64,000 bases of DNA. It comes from Sphingomonas sp. LT1P40 (lineage in GTDB: Bacteria > Pseudomonadota > Alphaproteobacteria > Sphingomonadales > Sphingomonadaceae). The notes below the pieces were generated by a model. It saw only the letters and a program-made list of their open reading frames with translations, had not been told where the DNA came from and did no database searches. Both the position numbers and the translations under genes were made by a program. This document shows positions 55,201-64,000 of this stretch, one piece after another; positions within the stretch are counted from its first letter, which is position 1, and every line of letters begins with the position of its first letter. Where the stretch lies: the NCBI RefSeq assembly GCF_036663835.1, contig NZ_JAXOJT010000001.1, positions 1,922,001 through 1,986,000 on the forward strand, read 5' to 3'.

Positions 55201-56088
55201 ATGAGTAACGATAGCCACGTCCTCGACCGCCCACCCGAAGGCTCCGCGCCTGACTGGACGATCCCGCAAAATTGGGAAGCGTTCACGCGTGAGGAACATG
55301 CGGTGTGGGACACACTCTACGAACGTCAGGTAAAATTGCTCCCCGGCCGCGCGTCGCAGGCCTATCTGCGCGGGCTCGATCAGCTGAAGCTGTCCGAATC
55401 CGGCATCCCGAATTTCGAGGAGCTGTCCGAACGGCTGATGAAGCTCACCGGCTGGCAAGTCGTCGCCGTCCCCGGCCTCGTCCCCGATGACGTGTTCTTC
55501 GACCATATGGCCAATCGCCGCTTCGTCGCGGGCAATTTCATTCGCCGCCCGGACCAGCTCGATTATTTGCAAGAACCGGATGTTTTTCACGACGTGTTCG
55601 GCCATGTCCCCATGCTCGCCGACCCGGTGTTCGCCGATTATATGGAGGCCTATGGTCGCGGCGGCGGTCGCGCGATGGAACTGGGTGCGCTCAAACAGCT
55701 CTCGCGGCTCTACTGGTACACGGTCGAATTCGGCCTGATCGAGGAAGCCGGGGACCTGCGCATCTACGGCTCGGGCATCGTCTCCAGCTTTGGCGAAAGC
55801 CGTTTCGCGCTGGACAGCGACAGCCCCAACCGCATCGGCTTCGATCTGAAGCGCGTGATGCGCACCGAATACCGGATCGACGATTTTCAGCAGAATTACT
55901 TCGTCATCCCCGATTTCGAGGAACTGCTGCGCGCGACCGTCGAGACCGACTTTGCCCCGCTTTATGCGGAGATTTTGGCGCAACCGGATATTCCGGTGGC
56001 GACGATCGTCGAAGGTGACCGGATGATTACCCGTGGCACGCAGGAATATGCGCTGGGCAAAATTCCTCTCCCATTGGGAGAGGGATAA
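55201..56088 (+). CDS. phhA: phenylalanine 4-monooxygenase
   Basis: PhhA hydroxylates phenylalanine to tyrosine using iron and tetrahydropterin. The 295-residue bacterial monodomain form has the iron ligands His130 and His135 (FHDVFGHVPML) and Glu176 (YTVEFGLIEE). No regulatory ACT domain is present, as in other bacterial enzymes. The last eight residues, IPLPLGEG, are encoded by a solo CCTCTCCC hairpin repeat that also supplies the stop. The pterin dehydratase phhB is not adjacent. Confidence 0.95.
   Translation: MSNDSHVLDRPPEGSAPDWTIPQNWEAFTREEHAVWDTLYERQVKLLPGRASQAYLRGLDQLKLSESGIPNFEELSERLMKLTGWQVVAVPGLVPDDVFFDHMANRRFVAGNFIRRPDQLDYLQEPDVFHDVFGHVPMLADPVFADYMEAYGRGGGRAMELGALKQLSRLYWYTVEFGLIEEAGDLRIYGSGIVSSFGESRFALDSDSPNRIGFDLKRVMRTEYRIDDFQQNYFVIPDFEELLRATVETDFAPLYAEILAQPDIPVATIVEGDRMITRGTQEYALGKIPLPLGEG
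56065..56083. repeat. solo CCTCTCCC hairpin at phhA 3' end
   Basis: CCTCTCCCATTGGGAGAGG is a perfect 8-bp stem with an ATT loop, followed by GATAATTA. It resembles one arm of the CCTCCCC repeats elsewhere in the window. It lies inside the last codons of phhA and 6 bp from the convergent prmA stop, so it probably ends both transcripts. Confidence 0.75.
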
Positions 56089-57063
56089 TTACCAGCTGCC
56101 GAATCCCGGTGCCTCGCCTTTCCCGCCGCGCCCGCGCGTCACGCGGTCCGCACCGTATCGCCGCCGCTTGACCAGCCGCAGCGTCGGCCACGCACCATTG
56201 TCGATCTGCCCGGCAAGCCGCAGCCCCTGTCGCCGATAGGCCGTCGCCACGGTCTCCGCCTGCCCCTTCAGCAACCCGGCGACGATCAGCGTCCCGCCCT
56301 CGGCAAGCGCCATCGCCACGCCGGGGGCCAGTTCGACCAGTGGTCCGGCCAGGATGTTGGCGATAATGAGGTCATAGGGCGCGTTGACGATCAGCAGCGG
56401 ATGTTCCAGCCCCGGTGCCGCCGCCAGCGCGAGTTCCCCCGCGCCGCTCCCCAGCGCAACCCCGTTGATCCGCGCATTCTGGGCCGTCACCTCGATCGAT
56501 CGCGGATCGATGTCCGACGCGGTGGCAAAGGCGCGCGGCCACAAATGCATCGCGGCAAACGCCAGCAGCCCGGTTCCGGTACCGAGGTCCAGCAGATTGC
56601 GGTATTTCGCCCCAGACACCCGCAACGCATCCAGCGTCATCAGGCATCCGGCAGTGGTCTCATGCGTCCCCGTGCCGAACGCGAGGCCCGCGTCGATGCG
56701 GAACGCCCGCGCGTCCGGCGGCACGGCACCCTTGTTGGTTTCGGTGTGCACGTAAAACCGCCCGGCACGGACCGGCTCGATCCCGGCCTGGCTCATCGTC
56801 ACCCAGTCCGCGTCGCGGATCTTCTCGACCTTGGCGCGCACCCCCGCGCTACTCGGCACCAGCCCCTGCACCGCCGCGACCGCGCCGCTGTTGGGCTTGC
56901 CCTCGAAATAGGCCTCCAGCTGCCAGCTCGTCACATCGTCAGGGATTGTCTCGCTGGTGAGCAGCACCGGCGACGGGTTCAGCGCGAGCAGGTCCGCCCC
57001 CTCAAAATCGATCGCCTCCGCCTCGTCACGCGTGCACGGCAGGGTGACTTTCCACGAACTCAT
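56089..57063 (-). CDS. prmA: ribosomal protein L11 methyltransferase
   Basis: PrmA trimethylates ribosomal protein L11. The 324-residue protein has an N-terminal L11-recognition domain (MSSWKVTLPCTRDEAEAIDF), then FGTGTHETTAGCLMTLDAL, the SAM motif LLDLGTGTGLLAFAAM, and the catalytic segment YDLIIANILAGPLVELAP. A basic, Gly-rich tail of about 25 residues (KRRRYGADRVTRGRGGKG) extends past the fold. The ATG overlaps the stop of the metallo-beta-lactamase gene (ATGA), an unusual operon partner. Confidence 0.93.
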   Translation of the reverse strand: MSSWKVTLPCTRDEAEAIDFEGADLLALNPSPVLLTSETIPDDVTSWQLEAYFEGKPNSGAVAAVQGLVPSSAGVRAKVEKIRDADWVTMSQAGIEPVRAGRFYVHTETNKGAVPPDARAFRIDAGLAFGTGTHETTAGCLMTLDALRVSGAKYRNLLDLGTGTGLLAFAAMHLWPRAFATASDIDPRSIEVTAQNARINGVALGSGAGELALAAAPGLEHPLLIVNAPYDLIIANILAGPLVELAPGVAMALAEGGTLIVAGLLKGQAETVATAYRRQGLRLAGQIDNGAWPTLRLVKRRRYGADRVTRGRGGKGEAPGFGSW

Positions 57064-57920
57064 CGTCCCGTTTCCTTTGCCAGTCGCGCATCCAACCGTT
57101 TCGCGGCCCCAGCCGCATAAGCCTCGCACGCCCCGCGATCGGCCACCTTCTGTTTGCCTGCGAAACGCTCGAACATGTCGCTGCCGCCGGGGTGACCGGT
57201 CAGCAGCAATCCGCAGTCGAGCGCCGCGACCTTGACGAAGCTCCCCCGGAACATGGCGGCGCGCTTCGGATTGGCGCTGAACCGGTAATCGTCGGCGGAC
57301 ACCGCGTTCAGGCTGTCGGCAAACACGATCCGCAAACATTCGCGCTTCTCGCACGACCGCCAGCTCCAGCTGGTGCCGCCAGATGTGTGGCCGGGTGTGG
57401 CGATTGCCGTGAAGCCGTGCTTGCCGAGCCGAACCACCTCACCATCGGCGACGATGCGATCGACCTTTACGCCGGGAAAGCGCGACGCGATCGCCGCCTG
57501 CGGATCGTCGGCATCGACACGACCGGACTCCAGCGCGCGCCGCGCCGCCGCCCGCGCCAGCACCCGTGCACCGGTCGCCGCCTTCAACGCAGCGAGGCCC
57601 GCGACATGGTCGTCATGCTCGTGCGTGCTCAGGATCAGCTTCACGTCCCTGGGATCGAAACCCAGCTTGCGGATGTTGGCGAGCACATAGGGGGCCGCCT
57701 TCTCCGTCGCGCCGTCGATCAGCACATGGCCGCTCGGCGTGGCGATCAGCAACACGGTGATGCCGCAGGTCCCGACATACCAAGTCTGGCCATGAATACG
57801 CGCGGGCGGTGCGGGATCGCTCCAGCCGTCCTTCTCCGCACACGCCGCCGCCAGCGCACGCTGTCCGCTATCCGGCGCGCCAAGCAGCATCAAAAACGCA
57901 GCCGCCGCTTCAACGAACAT
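57060..57920 (-). CDS. subclass B3 metallo-beta-lactamase-like hydrolase
   Basis: A 286-residue metallohydrolase. The zinc motif is His100-x-His102-x-Asp104-His105 (STHEHDDHVAG), His178 is in TPGHTSGGTSWSW and His243 in LLTGHPGGSD, the B3 arrangement. The N-terminal part IHGTW-like segment (RIHGQTWYVGTCGITVLLI) also matches B3 enzymes. A weak hydrophobic N-terminus (FVEAAAAFLMLLGA) may be a signal peptide, but the start overlaps the upstream SDR gene by 11 bp. Activity on beta-lactams is plausible and not proven by sequence. Confidence 0.85.
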   Translation of the reverse strand: MFVEAAAAFLMLLGAPDSGQRALAAACAEKDGWSDPAPPARIHGQTWYVGTCGITVLLIATPSGHVLIDGATEKAAPYVLANIRKLGFDPRDVKLILSTHEHDDHVAGLAALKAATGARVLARAAARRALESGRVDADDPQAAIASRFPGVKVDRIVADGEVVRLGKHGFTAIATPGHTSGGTSWSWRSCEKRECLRIVFADSLNAVSADDYRFSANPKRAAMFRGSFVKVAALDCGLLLTGHPGGSDMFERFAGKQKVADRGACEAYAAGAAKRLDARLAKETGR

Positions 57921-58611
57921 AGCTGGCTCCGTTCACGTCGAGCACCGCGCCGGTCATCGACGCCGGCGCCTCCAGCGCGCAGAAACGCGCCATCACCGCG
58001 ACCTCTTCGGGGTGGGCCACGCGCCCCAGCGGGATGTCGGCCAGCAATTTGTCGCCACCCCGGCTCTCCAGATAATCGTCCGCCATCCCGGTCATCGTAA
58101 AGCCGGGACAGATCGCAAAGGCCAAAATGCCGTCCTTCGCATAGCCGCGCGCGATGCTCTTGGTCATGCCGACCATCCCCGCCTTCGACGCGGCATAATG
58201 CCAGTGCGCCGGGCTGTCGCCGCGATAGGCGGCACGGCTGGCGATGTTGACCAGCCGCCCCCCGGCCCCGCGACCCTGCCAGTGCTTCACCGCAAAGCGC
58301 GACAGTTCGGCGGCGGCGGTCAGGTTGATGCGCATCGTGCGCTCCCACGCGGCAACCCATTCGTCGTCGTCCAGCTCGATCGGTGCCGCCTCGAACACCC
58401 CGGCATTGTTGACCAGCACGTCGATGCGACCGTCCAGCGCGGCCAGCGCTGCGTCCCACAGCGCCCGCGGGGCCGCCGGATCGGTGAAGTCGGCCGGAAT
58501 ACCGAACCGCGTCCCCTGCCCCACCGCGTTCACATCGGGGCGGTCGAATGCTTGCAAAATGGCGGCGCCGATACCCCGGCTGCTGCCGGTGACGAGAATG
58601 TTCGTGGTCAT
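57910..58611 (-). CDS. SDR family NAD(P)-dependent oxidoreductase
   Basis: A 233-residue classical short-chain dehydrogenase. TGSSRGIG binds the cofactor, NNAGVFEAAP is the NNAG motif, Ser is in VNIASRAAY and the catalytic Tyr-x3-Lys is YAASK. It resembles FabG-type ketoreductases, but the substrate is unknown. The ATG at 58611 is preferred; an in-frame GTG lies two codons upstream. It is the first gene of the SDR-metallo-beta-lactamase-prmA overlap series. Confidence 0.9.
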   Translation of the reverse strand: MTTNILVTGSSRGIGAAILQAFDRPDVNAVGQGTRFGIPADFTDPAAPRALWDAALAALDGRIDVLVNNAGVFEAAPIELDDDEWVAAWERTMRINLTAAAELSRFAVKHWQGRGAGGRLVNIASRAAYRGDSPAHWHYAASKAGMVGMTKSIARGYAKDGILAFAICPGFTMTGMADDYLESRGGDKLLADIPLGRVAHPEEVAVMARFCALEAPASMTGAVLDVNGASYVR

Positions 58612-58649
58612 TGCCACCGACTAGGGTCCATGCCCCTAAACGGCAACGG

Positions 58650-60026
58650 TCAGGCGGCAATCTCCGACGAAAACACCGTCGTGGTCTCGTTCAGCTGGGT
58701 CAGCTGTTCGTCGATCTCGCCGAACTCGCGCTCCAGCGAGTCGATCTCGTCCGCCACGCTCTTGGTATCTTCGCGTACCGCGCCGATCGTCGCCGACATC
58801 GAATCGGCGGCCAGTGCGGTCTCGTCCACCGCCGCCGTGATCGCGGTGACCGTCTGCGCCTGCATCTCCATCGCAATGCGGATGCGGTCGGCGCTGGTCT
58901 GCACCTCCAGCACGGTGTCGCGGATCGAAGCATTGGTTTCGACCGTGCGCCGCGTCGCCGACTGGATCACGGCGATCTTTGACGCGATATCGTCGGTCGC
59001 GCGCGCCGTCTGGTTTGCAAGGCTTTTCACCTCCTGCGCCACCACGGCGAAGCCGCGCCCGGCGTCACCCGCACGCGCCGCCTCGATCGTCGCGTTCAGC
59101 GCGAGCAGATTGGTCTGTCCGGCAATGTCGCGGATCAGGCCCAGGATCGATTCGATCGACTTGGCGTGATCGCTCAGCATCTCGCTGATCGTCACCGCGT
59201 CGCCCGCCTGATCGGATGCGCGCGTCGCAATCTCAGCCGCCGCCTCAACTTGTGTCCGTGCATCGTCGATCGCGCGGATCAAGCCGGCGGCAGTATGCGC
59301 CGCCTCGCGCATCGCCAACGCGCTCTGTTCGGCGGCGGCGGCGACTTCGCTGGTCTTGCCCAGCATGCCCCGTGCCGAACCCGCCGCACCCTGTGCCTGC
59401 AACCGCACCCGCGCGCCGCGTGCGCTGGTCGCCTCGATCGTCCCGGCGATATCGGCACGAAACCGCGAAAACCGTTCACGCCGGTCGCGCGCCGCCAGAT
59501 CGGCATCGCGCGCCCCCAGCTGCGACGCCATGAAATCGGATTCGAGCATCGACATGCGCTGCGACACATCGCCCAGCCGCCCCAGCGTCGCCGAATCGCC
59601 CTTCAGCCGCTCCTCCAATATCCGATAGGTGCAGCTATGCGCATAGGCGAACCCGGCCAGCAAAGCCGACAGCGGGATGCGGGCGCGGTGCGCATCGTCG
59701 GCATGTTTCGACGCCATTTTCAGCCATGCATCGTCCAGCGGCCGCCGAAACTTCGCCGCCATATAGCCGGTACTGGCGCGAATCTGCTCGGCCATGCGCT
59801 CACCCGTGAAATAGTCACGGATATGCGCGGTCGAAGGCAGACTCAGATAATGCGACCAGAAGCCAGTCGAGATCAGCTCGAAATCGTCATCGATCAACGC
59901 GGAAATCTCCGCGCAGCCCGGTGCGATCGCGCCGTCCCAGTCATAGTCGCGGACTCGATCGATCAGCGGGCGATCGTTGATGCTCCACTGGCCGACCGCG
60001 CGTTCAGCTCGGGCAGTCTCCGCCAT
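58650..60026 (-). CDS. soluble methyl-accepting chemotaxis protein, globin-coupled-like
   Basis: A 458-residue receptor without membrane segments or HAMP domain. Residues 1-175 look like a globin-coupled sensor: [16 protein letters not shown], then [27 protein letters not shown], where His113 falls at the place of the proximal haem ligand. The signalling domain (about 215-440) has the hairpin tip [37 protein letters not shown]. Oxygen or redox sensing is inference. It lies 15 bp downstream of a close paralogue. Confidence 0.85.
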   Translation of the reverse strand: MAETARAERAVGQWSINDRPLIDRVRDYDWDGAIAPGCAEISALIDDDFELISTGFWSHYLSLPSTAHIRDYFTGERMAEQIRASTGYMAAKFRRPLDDAWLKMASKHADDAHRARIPLSALLAGFAYAHSCTYRILEERLKGDSATLGRLGDVSQRMSMLESDFMASQLGARDADLAARDRRERFSRFRADIAGTIEATSARGARVRLQAQGAAGSARGMLGKTSEVAAAAEQSALAMREAAHTAAGLIRAIDDARTQVEAAAEIATRASDQAGDAVTISEMLSDHAKSIESILGLIRDIAGQTNLLALNATIEAARAGDAGRGFAVVAQEVKSLANQTARATDDIASKIAVIQSATRRTVETNASIRDTVLEVQTSADRIRIAMEMQAQTVTAITAAVDETALAADSMSATIGAVREDTKSVADEIDSLEREFGEIDEQLTQLNETTTVFSSEIAA

Positions 60027-60041
60027 GAATGATCCTCTCCA

Positions 60042-61367
60042 TTACGCAGCGACCTTGGCGACGAATTCGCCCGCGCTGTTCTTTAATGTTCCCAATTGCC
60101 CGTCGAGCGCGGCAAAGCCCTGCCCGACCCGGTCGATTTCGCTGGCGACGGTTTCGGTATCCTCGCGGATCGCGCCGATCGTCGCCGACATCGAATCGGC
60201 GGCGAGCGCGGTCTCGTCGACCGCCGCCGTGATTGCGGTCACGGTCTGTGCCTGAACCTCCATCGCAATGCGGATGCGGTCTGCGCTGGCCTGAACCTCC
60301 CGCACGGTGTCGCGGATCGATGCGTTGGTATCCACCGTCCCCTTGGTCGCGGACTGGATCGCCGCGATCTTGGCGGCGATATCGTCGGTTGCGCGTGCGG
60401 TTTGGTTGGCGAGGCTCTTCACCTCCTGTGCCACCACCGCGAACCCGCGTCCGGCATCGCCCGCCCGCGCCGCCTCGATCGTCGCGTTCAGCGCCAGCAA
60501 ATTGGTCTGTCCGGCGATGTCGCGGATCAGGCCCAGGATCGATTCGATCGACTTGGCATGATCGCTCAGCATCTCGCTCATCACCACCGCCTCGCTCGCC
60601 TGGCTCGACGCGCGCGTCGCAATCCCGGCGGCGGCTTCGACCTCGGTCCGGGCATCCTCGATCGCGCGGATCAGCCCGGCGGCGGTGTGCGCCGCCTCGC
60701 GCATCGCAACCGCACTCTGCTCGGCCGCTGCGGCGACTTCGCTCGCCTTGCCCAGCATGCCGCGGGCGGCTGCCGACGTATGCGCCGCCTGTGCACGCAA
60801 TGCCTGGCCTTCGCTCGATGCCTGTTCGACCGACCGGCCGATCGACTCGCGGAACTCACCCGACAGCCGGTCCCGCGCCACCTGGGCGCTATGTTCGCGG
60901 TACAGATTATAGATTTCGACGGTGATATCGCTTTCCAGCGCGGACAGCCGCATCAACGTGTCGATCAGCGCGGGCAGCCGTGGCTCGCCCGCCTCGACCC
61001 GGCGCACCAGCACCTCAAGCGCGGCCCGGTCGCTGGCGTTGATCATCGACAGCAATGCCATCGGCTCGACGTCGGCGGCATAGGCGGCGGCGATCGACCG
61101 CTCGATCGATTCGACCCAGGCCCGCCCGCGCGTGTCGAGGAAACGATTGCGCAGGAACACCACGCCGACATCGATCATCTTCTGCGTGTCGTCGGTCGCC
61201 CAATTGCGCTCGTCGGCGAAGCAGCGCAGCCATTGCTGCCAATAGGCCTCGGAAATCGCGCGAATCTCGGGTTCCAGCATCGTCCACACATCGCGGCTCA
61301 ACCGGTCGAGCGATCCGTCGAAGTCGAAGATGCGCAGCCGTGCCGCGATATCGATCCTTGCGCTCAT
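60042..61367 (-). CDS. soluble methyl-accepting chemotaxis protein, degenerate globin-like sensor
   Basis: A 441-residue paralogue of the next gene, nearly identical in the signalling half. The sensor half aligns ([28 protein letters not shown]) but Tyr96 replaces the candidate proximal His, so a haem would need another ligand or is absent. A short linker carries [15 protein letters not shown]. The ATG at 61367 is used; an in-frame ATG at 61385 is an alternative. No che genes are in the window, so both must work with a distant CheA/CheW array. Confidence 0.85.
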   Translation of the reverse strand: MSARIDIAARLRIFDFDGSLDRLSRDVWTMLEPEIRAISEAYWQQWLRCFADERNWATDDTQKMIDVGVVFLRNRFLDTRGRAWVESIERSIAAAYAADVEPMALLSMINASDRAALEVLVRRVEAGEPRLPALIDTLMRLSALESDITVEIYNLYREHSAQVARDRLSGEFRESIGRSVEQASSEGQALRAQAAHTSAAARGMLGKASEVAAAAEQSAVAMREAAHTAAGLIRAIEDARTEVEAAAGIATRASSQASEAVVMSEMLSDHAKSIESILGLIRDIAGQTNLLALNATIEAARAGDAGRGFAVVAQEVKSLANQTARATDDIAAKIAAIQSATKGTVDTNASIRDTVREVQASADRIRIAMEVQAQTVTAITAAVDETALAADSMSATIGAIREDTETVASEIDRVGQGFAALDGQLGTLKNSAGEFVAKVAA

Positions 61368-61566
61368 CGTACCCGCAACGGGCATATCCTTGGGCGTCGC
61401 CGCTCGCGTCACGTATAAAGTCCCCCTGTGCGGTGAAGCGCCCGCGCGATCCACCTCAGCCTCACGCTACCGGGACAGGTATTAAGAGTGCGTTAGCCAG
61501 TGCCGATCCACTTGCATCGTGTGCCCACCTGTCTCATTAGGCCCGCAAACCGTCAGGGGAACCACA

Positions 61567-62031
61567 TTGGCCACGGCCCGCAACACCGATCGTCCGCTCT
61601 CGCCGCACCTTCAGGTGTGGAAATGGGGGCCGCACATGCTCGTCTCGATCCTTCACCGCGTCACCGGCAGCGGGATGGCGACCGTCGGTGCCGCCATATT
61701 CCTGTGGTGGCTGGGCGCGCTGGCGGCGGGCGAGACGGCCTATGCCGGGTTCCTCGACCTGCTGACGGTCGAAAGCGGCGCACCCAATATCGCCGGCTAT
61801 ATCCTCGGCATTGGCCTGACGCTCAGCTTCTTCCAGCACATGATGACCGGCATCCGCCATTTCTTCCTGGATGCGGGCGCGGGTTACGAGCTGGAAACCA
61901 ACAAGCGCTTCGCGGTGCTGACGATGGTGGTCTCGGTGCTGCTCACGGCGGCGTTGTGGGGCTATATCACTTATGGCGACCTGATCGCGCCGGCTGCGAC
62001 GCCAGCGCCGATCGCGGTGGAGAAGAAATAA
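61567..62031 (+). CDS. sdhC: succinate dehydrogenase cytochrome b556 subunit
   Basis: SdhC anchors complex II and helps bind haem b and ubiquinone. From the TTG at 61567 it has 154 residues and three membrane segments. RPLSPHLQVWKWGPHMLVSI, the signature SILHRVTGSGM and HMMTGIRHFFLD (haem-region His) are readable. TTG is chosen because CAGGGGAA at 61553-61560 is well placed and this gives the family N-terminus. The stop overlaps the sdhD ATG (TAATG). Confidence 0.94.
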   Translation: MATARNTDRPLSPHLQVWKWGPHMLVSILHRVTGSGMATVGAAIFLWWLGALAAGETAYAGFLDLLTVESGAPNIAGYILGIGLTLSFFQHMMTGIRHFFLDAGAGYELETNKRFAVLTMVVSVLLTAALWGYITYGDLIAPAATPAPIAVEKK

Positions 62032-62426
62032 TGGGCGACGGAACCAGCATCGGCCGCGTGCGCGGCCTGGGCGCGGCGCATGAGGGCACGCACCACTGGG
62101 TGACTCAACGGCTGACGGCGGGGTCCAACTTGGCACTCATGCTTTGGCTGGTGGTCAGCCTCGTTCGCCTGCCGGACCTTGGCTATGAGACGGTTCAGGC
62201 GTGGCTGTCGGCGCCGATCGCCGCCGTTCCGATGATCCTGCTGGTCATCAGCGTGTTCACCCATTTGCGCCTCGGCCTGCAAGTGGTGATCGAGGATTAT
62301 CAGCATGACGAGACCCGCGTCGTGCTGATGACGCTGGTGAATTTCTTCGCCATCGCGGCAGCGGTCTTTGCCATCTTCTCGATCCTCAAGATCGCGTTCA
62401 CCGTGACCACCGGAGCCGCCGCCTGA
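62031..62426 (+). CDS. sdhD: succinate dehydrogenase membrane anchor subunit
   Basis: A 131-residue second membrane anchor of complex II with three membrane segments. [21 protein letters not shown] is the SdhD N-terminus, and [20 protein letters not shown] carries the haem-axial His. It is coupled to sdhC upstream and to sdhA downstream (TGATG). The role and order are those of alphaproteobacterial sdhCDAB operons. Confidence 0.93.
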   Translation: MGDGTSIGRVRGLGAAHEGTHHWVTQRLTAGSNLALMLWLVVSLVRLPDLGYETVQAWLSAPIAAVPMILLVISVFTHLRLGLQVVIEDYQHDETRVVLMTLVNFFAIAAAVFAIFSILKIAFTVTTGAAA

Positions 62427-64000
62427 TGACCACAAGTTCTTCTGGCGCCTACAAGATCATCGACCACAGCTATGATGCCGTGGTCGTGGGCGCGGGCGGT
62501 TCGGGCCTGCGTGCGACGATGGGTTGCGCCGAGGCCGGTCTGAAGACCGCGTGCATCACCAAAGTGTTCCCGACGCGCAGCCACACCGTGGCGGCACAGG
62601 GCGGCATCGCCGCCTCGCTCGGCAACAATTCGCCGGATCACTGGACCTGGCACATGTTCGACACCGTCAAGGGATCGGACTGGCTCGGCGACCAAGACGC
62701 GATCGAATATATGGTGCGCGAAGCGCCCGCCGCCGTGATCGAGCTCGAACATGCCGGCGTGCCGTTCAGCCGCAACGACAATGGCACGATCTATCAGCGC
62801 CCGTTCGGCGGCCATATGCAGAATATGGGCGAAGGCCCCCCGGTCCAGCGCACCTGCGCCGCCGCCGACCGCACCGGCCACGCGATGCTCCACGCGCTCT
62901 ATCAACAGAGCCTGAAGTATGACGCCGACTTCTATGTCGAGTATTTTGCGCTCGATCTCATCATGGAAAATGGTGCCTGCCGGGGCGTGATCGCGCTGTG
63001 CATGGAGGATGGCAGCATCCACCGTTTCCGCAGCCATTCGGTGGTGCTCGCCACCGGCGGCGGCGGTCGCGTGTACCAGTCGGCGACCAGCGCCCACACC
63101 TGCACCGGCGACGGTAACGGCATGGTGCTGCGCGCGGGACTGGCATTGCAGGACATGGAGTTCGTCCAGTTCCACCCCACCGGCATCTACGGCGCAGGCG
63201 TGCTGATTACCGAGGGTGCGCGCGGCGAAGGCGGCTATCTCACCAACTCCGAAGGTGAGCGCTTCATGGAGCGCTACGCCCCGTCGGCCAAGGATCTGGC
63301 GTCACGCGACGTCGTCGCCCGCTCGATGGCGGCGGAAATGCGCGAGGGGCGCGGCGTCGGCAAGGACGGCGATTACATCTATCTCCACCTCGACCATATC
63401 GACCCGAAGGTGCTGGCCGAGCGCCTGCCCGGCATCACCGAGACCGGCAAGATCTTCGCGGGCGTCGACCTGACGCGCCAGCCGCTGCCGGTCACGCCGA
63501 CCGTTCATTACAATATGGGCGGCATCCCGACCAATTATCATGGCGAAGTCGTGCAGTTGCGCGATGGCAACCCGGATTCGGTCGTCCCCGGCCTGTTCGC
63601 GGTCGGCGAAGCGGCATGCGTGTCGGTCCACGGTGCCAACCGGCTCGGCTCGAACAGCCTGATCGACCTGGTCGTATTCGGCCGTGCCACCGGCCTGCGC
63701 CTCAAAGAGACGCTCAAGCCCGGCACGCCGCACAATCCGCTGCCCAAGGGGTCGGAGGAATTCGCCCTGACCCGCCTCGACCATTTCCGCAACGCCAAGG
63801 GCGCAACGCCCACTGCGCAAATCCGTGCGGACATGCAAAAGACGATGCAGAAGCACTGCGCCGTGTTCCGCGACACCGCGCTGCTGGCCGAAGGCGCGAC
63901 GAAGATGGATGCGATCTATCAGAGTTTCCAGGATGTCCAGGTCACCGACCGCTCGCTGATCTGGAACACCGATCTGGTCGAAACGCTGGAACTCGACAAT
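62426..64000 (+). CDS. sdhA: succinate dehydrogenase flavoprotein subunit, 5' part (cut by window end)
   Basis: The first 525 codons of SdhA, which oxidises succinate with covalently bound [23 protein letters not shown] is the FAD-binding fold, [12 protein letters not shown] carries the FAD-linked His, and [20 protein letters not shown] and [13 protein letters not shown] are substrate-site segments. About 70-80 C-terminal codons and presumably sdhB lie beyond the window. Confidence 0.97.
   Translation, partial: MTTSSSGAYKIIDHSYDAVVVGAGGSGLRATMGCAEAGLKTACITKVFPTRSHTVAAQGGIAASLGNNSPDHWTWHMFDTVKGSDWLGDQDAIEYMVREAPAAVIELEHAGVPFSRNDNGTIYQRPFGGHMQNMGEGPPVQRTCAAADRTGHAMLHALYQQSLKYDADFYVEYFALDLIMENGACRGVIALCMEDGSIHRFRSHSVVLATGGGGRVYQSATSAHTCTGDGNGMVLRAGLALQDMEFVQFHPTGIYGAGVLITEGARGEGGYLTNSEGERFMERYAPSAKDLASRDVVARSMAAEMREGRGVGKDGDYIYLHLDHIDPKVLAERLPGITETGKIFAGVDLTRQPLPVTPTVHYNMGGIPTNYHGEVVQLRDGNPDSVVPGLFAVGEAACVSVHGANRLGSNSLIDLVVFGRATGLRLKETLKPGTPHNPLPKGSEEFALTRLDHFRNAKGATPTAQIRADMQKTMQKHCAVFRDTALLAEGATKMDAIYQSFQDVQVTDRSLIWNTDLVETLELDN

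Noticed and set aside
61500..62426. A 308-residue frame reading through sdhC into sdhD
   Set aside because: Only the part from 62031 has SdhD features; the upstream part is an out-of-frame shadow of sdhC.

Overview
The window reads as a chromosomal piece of a GC-rich alphaproteobacterium, most likely a Sphingomonas-type sphingomonad. The reasons are the very high GC with G/C-ending codons, one bifunctional (p)ppGpp enzyme (Rsh), a class I PHA synthase next to a phasin and clpS, short-form HisG followed by HisD and NusB, a CC_3452-type small secreted protein, sdhC-sdhD-sdhA order, and frequent GTG or TTG starts with good Shine-Dalgarno sequences. No rRNA, tRNA, CRISPR array, prophage or complete insertion sequence was found. 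The species call is inference from gene content.

Layout. 1-4.7 kb: end of an alpha/beta hydrolase, a DUF2332/DUF6157 pair, then hisG-hisD-(lower-GC DUF2314-like gene)-nusB. 4.8-9.7 kb: a lipoprotein 5'-nucleotidase, murA, a Crp/Fnr regulator, a 2OG-Fe(II) oxygenase and clpS. 9.8-14.5 kb: phasin and PHA synthase with a TGC-rich operator between them, an alanine-type aminotransferase, and a small outer-membrane beta-barrel. 14.7-22 kb: thioesterase, MASE1-PAS-GGDEF cyclase, HxlR regulator facing a CC_3452 protein, Rsh, and a Tat-exported DUF885 protein. 22-28 kb: an envelope glycan locus (GtrB-like glycosyltransferase, PBP4-type carboxypeptidase, methyltransferase, GtrA flippase, GT-C membrane protein) containing a 268-bp MITE-like element.

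28-41.2 kb: a lower-GC hypothetical gene, galE-marC, msrA, a LytS/LytTR two-component pair, aquaporin, threonylcarbamoyl-AMP synthase, a DmdC-like acyl-CoA dehydrogenase, a GntR-permease-ATPase operon, nitroreductase and a POT peptide transporter. 41.2-49.4 kb: NnrU, acetyl-CoA synthetase translationally coupled to a macrodomain protein, and a complete MacAB-TolC-like efflux operon. 49.5-57.9 kb: XdhC-MocA-DMT operon, glycerophosphodiesterase, a lipoprotein, a JmjC-type oxygenase, an esterase divergent from phenylalanine hydroxylase across a 36-bp dyad, and an SDR-metallo-beta-lactamase-PrmA operon. 57.9-64 kb: two tandem soluble chemoreceptors with globin-like sensor regions, then sdhC-sdhD-sdhA, with sdhA running off the window.

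The most distinctive features are non-coding or contextual: the MITE-like element wedged between two envelope genes, a family of nested palindromic CCTCCCC repeats (three full copies and one solo hairpin that supplies the C-terminus of PhhA), the phhA dyad, the phasin operator, two genes whose best start is CTG, the acs-macrodomain pair, and the paired chemoreceptors in which only one keeps the candidate heme-ligand histidine.
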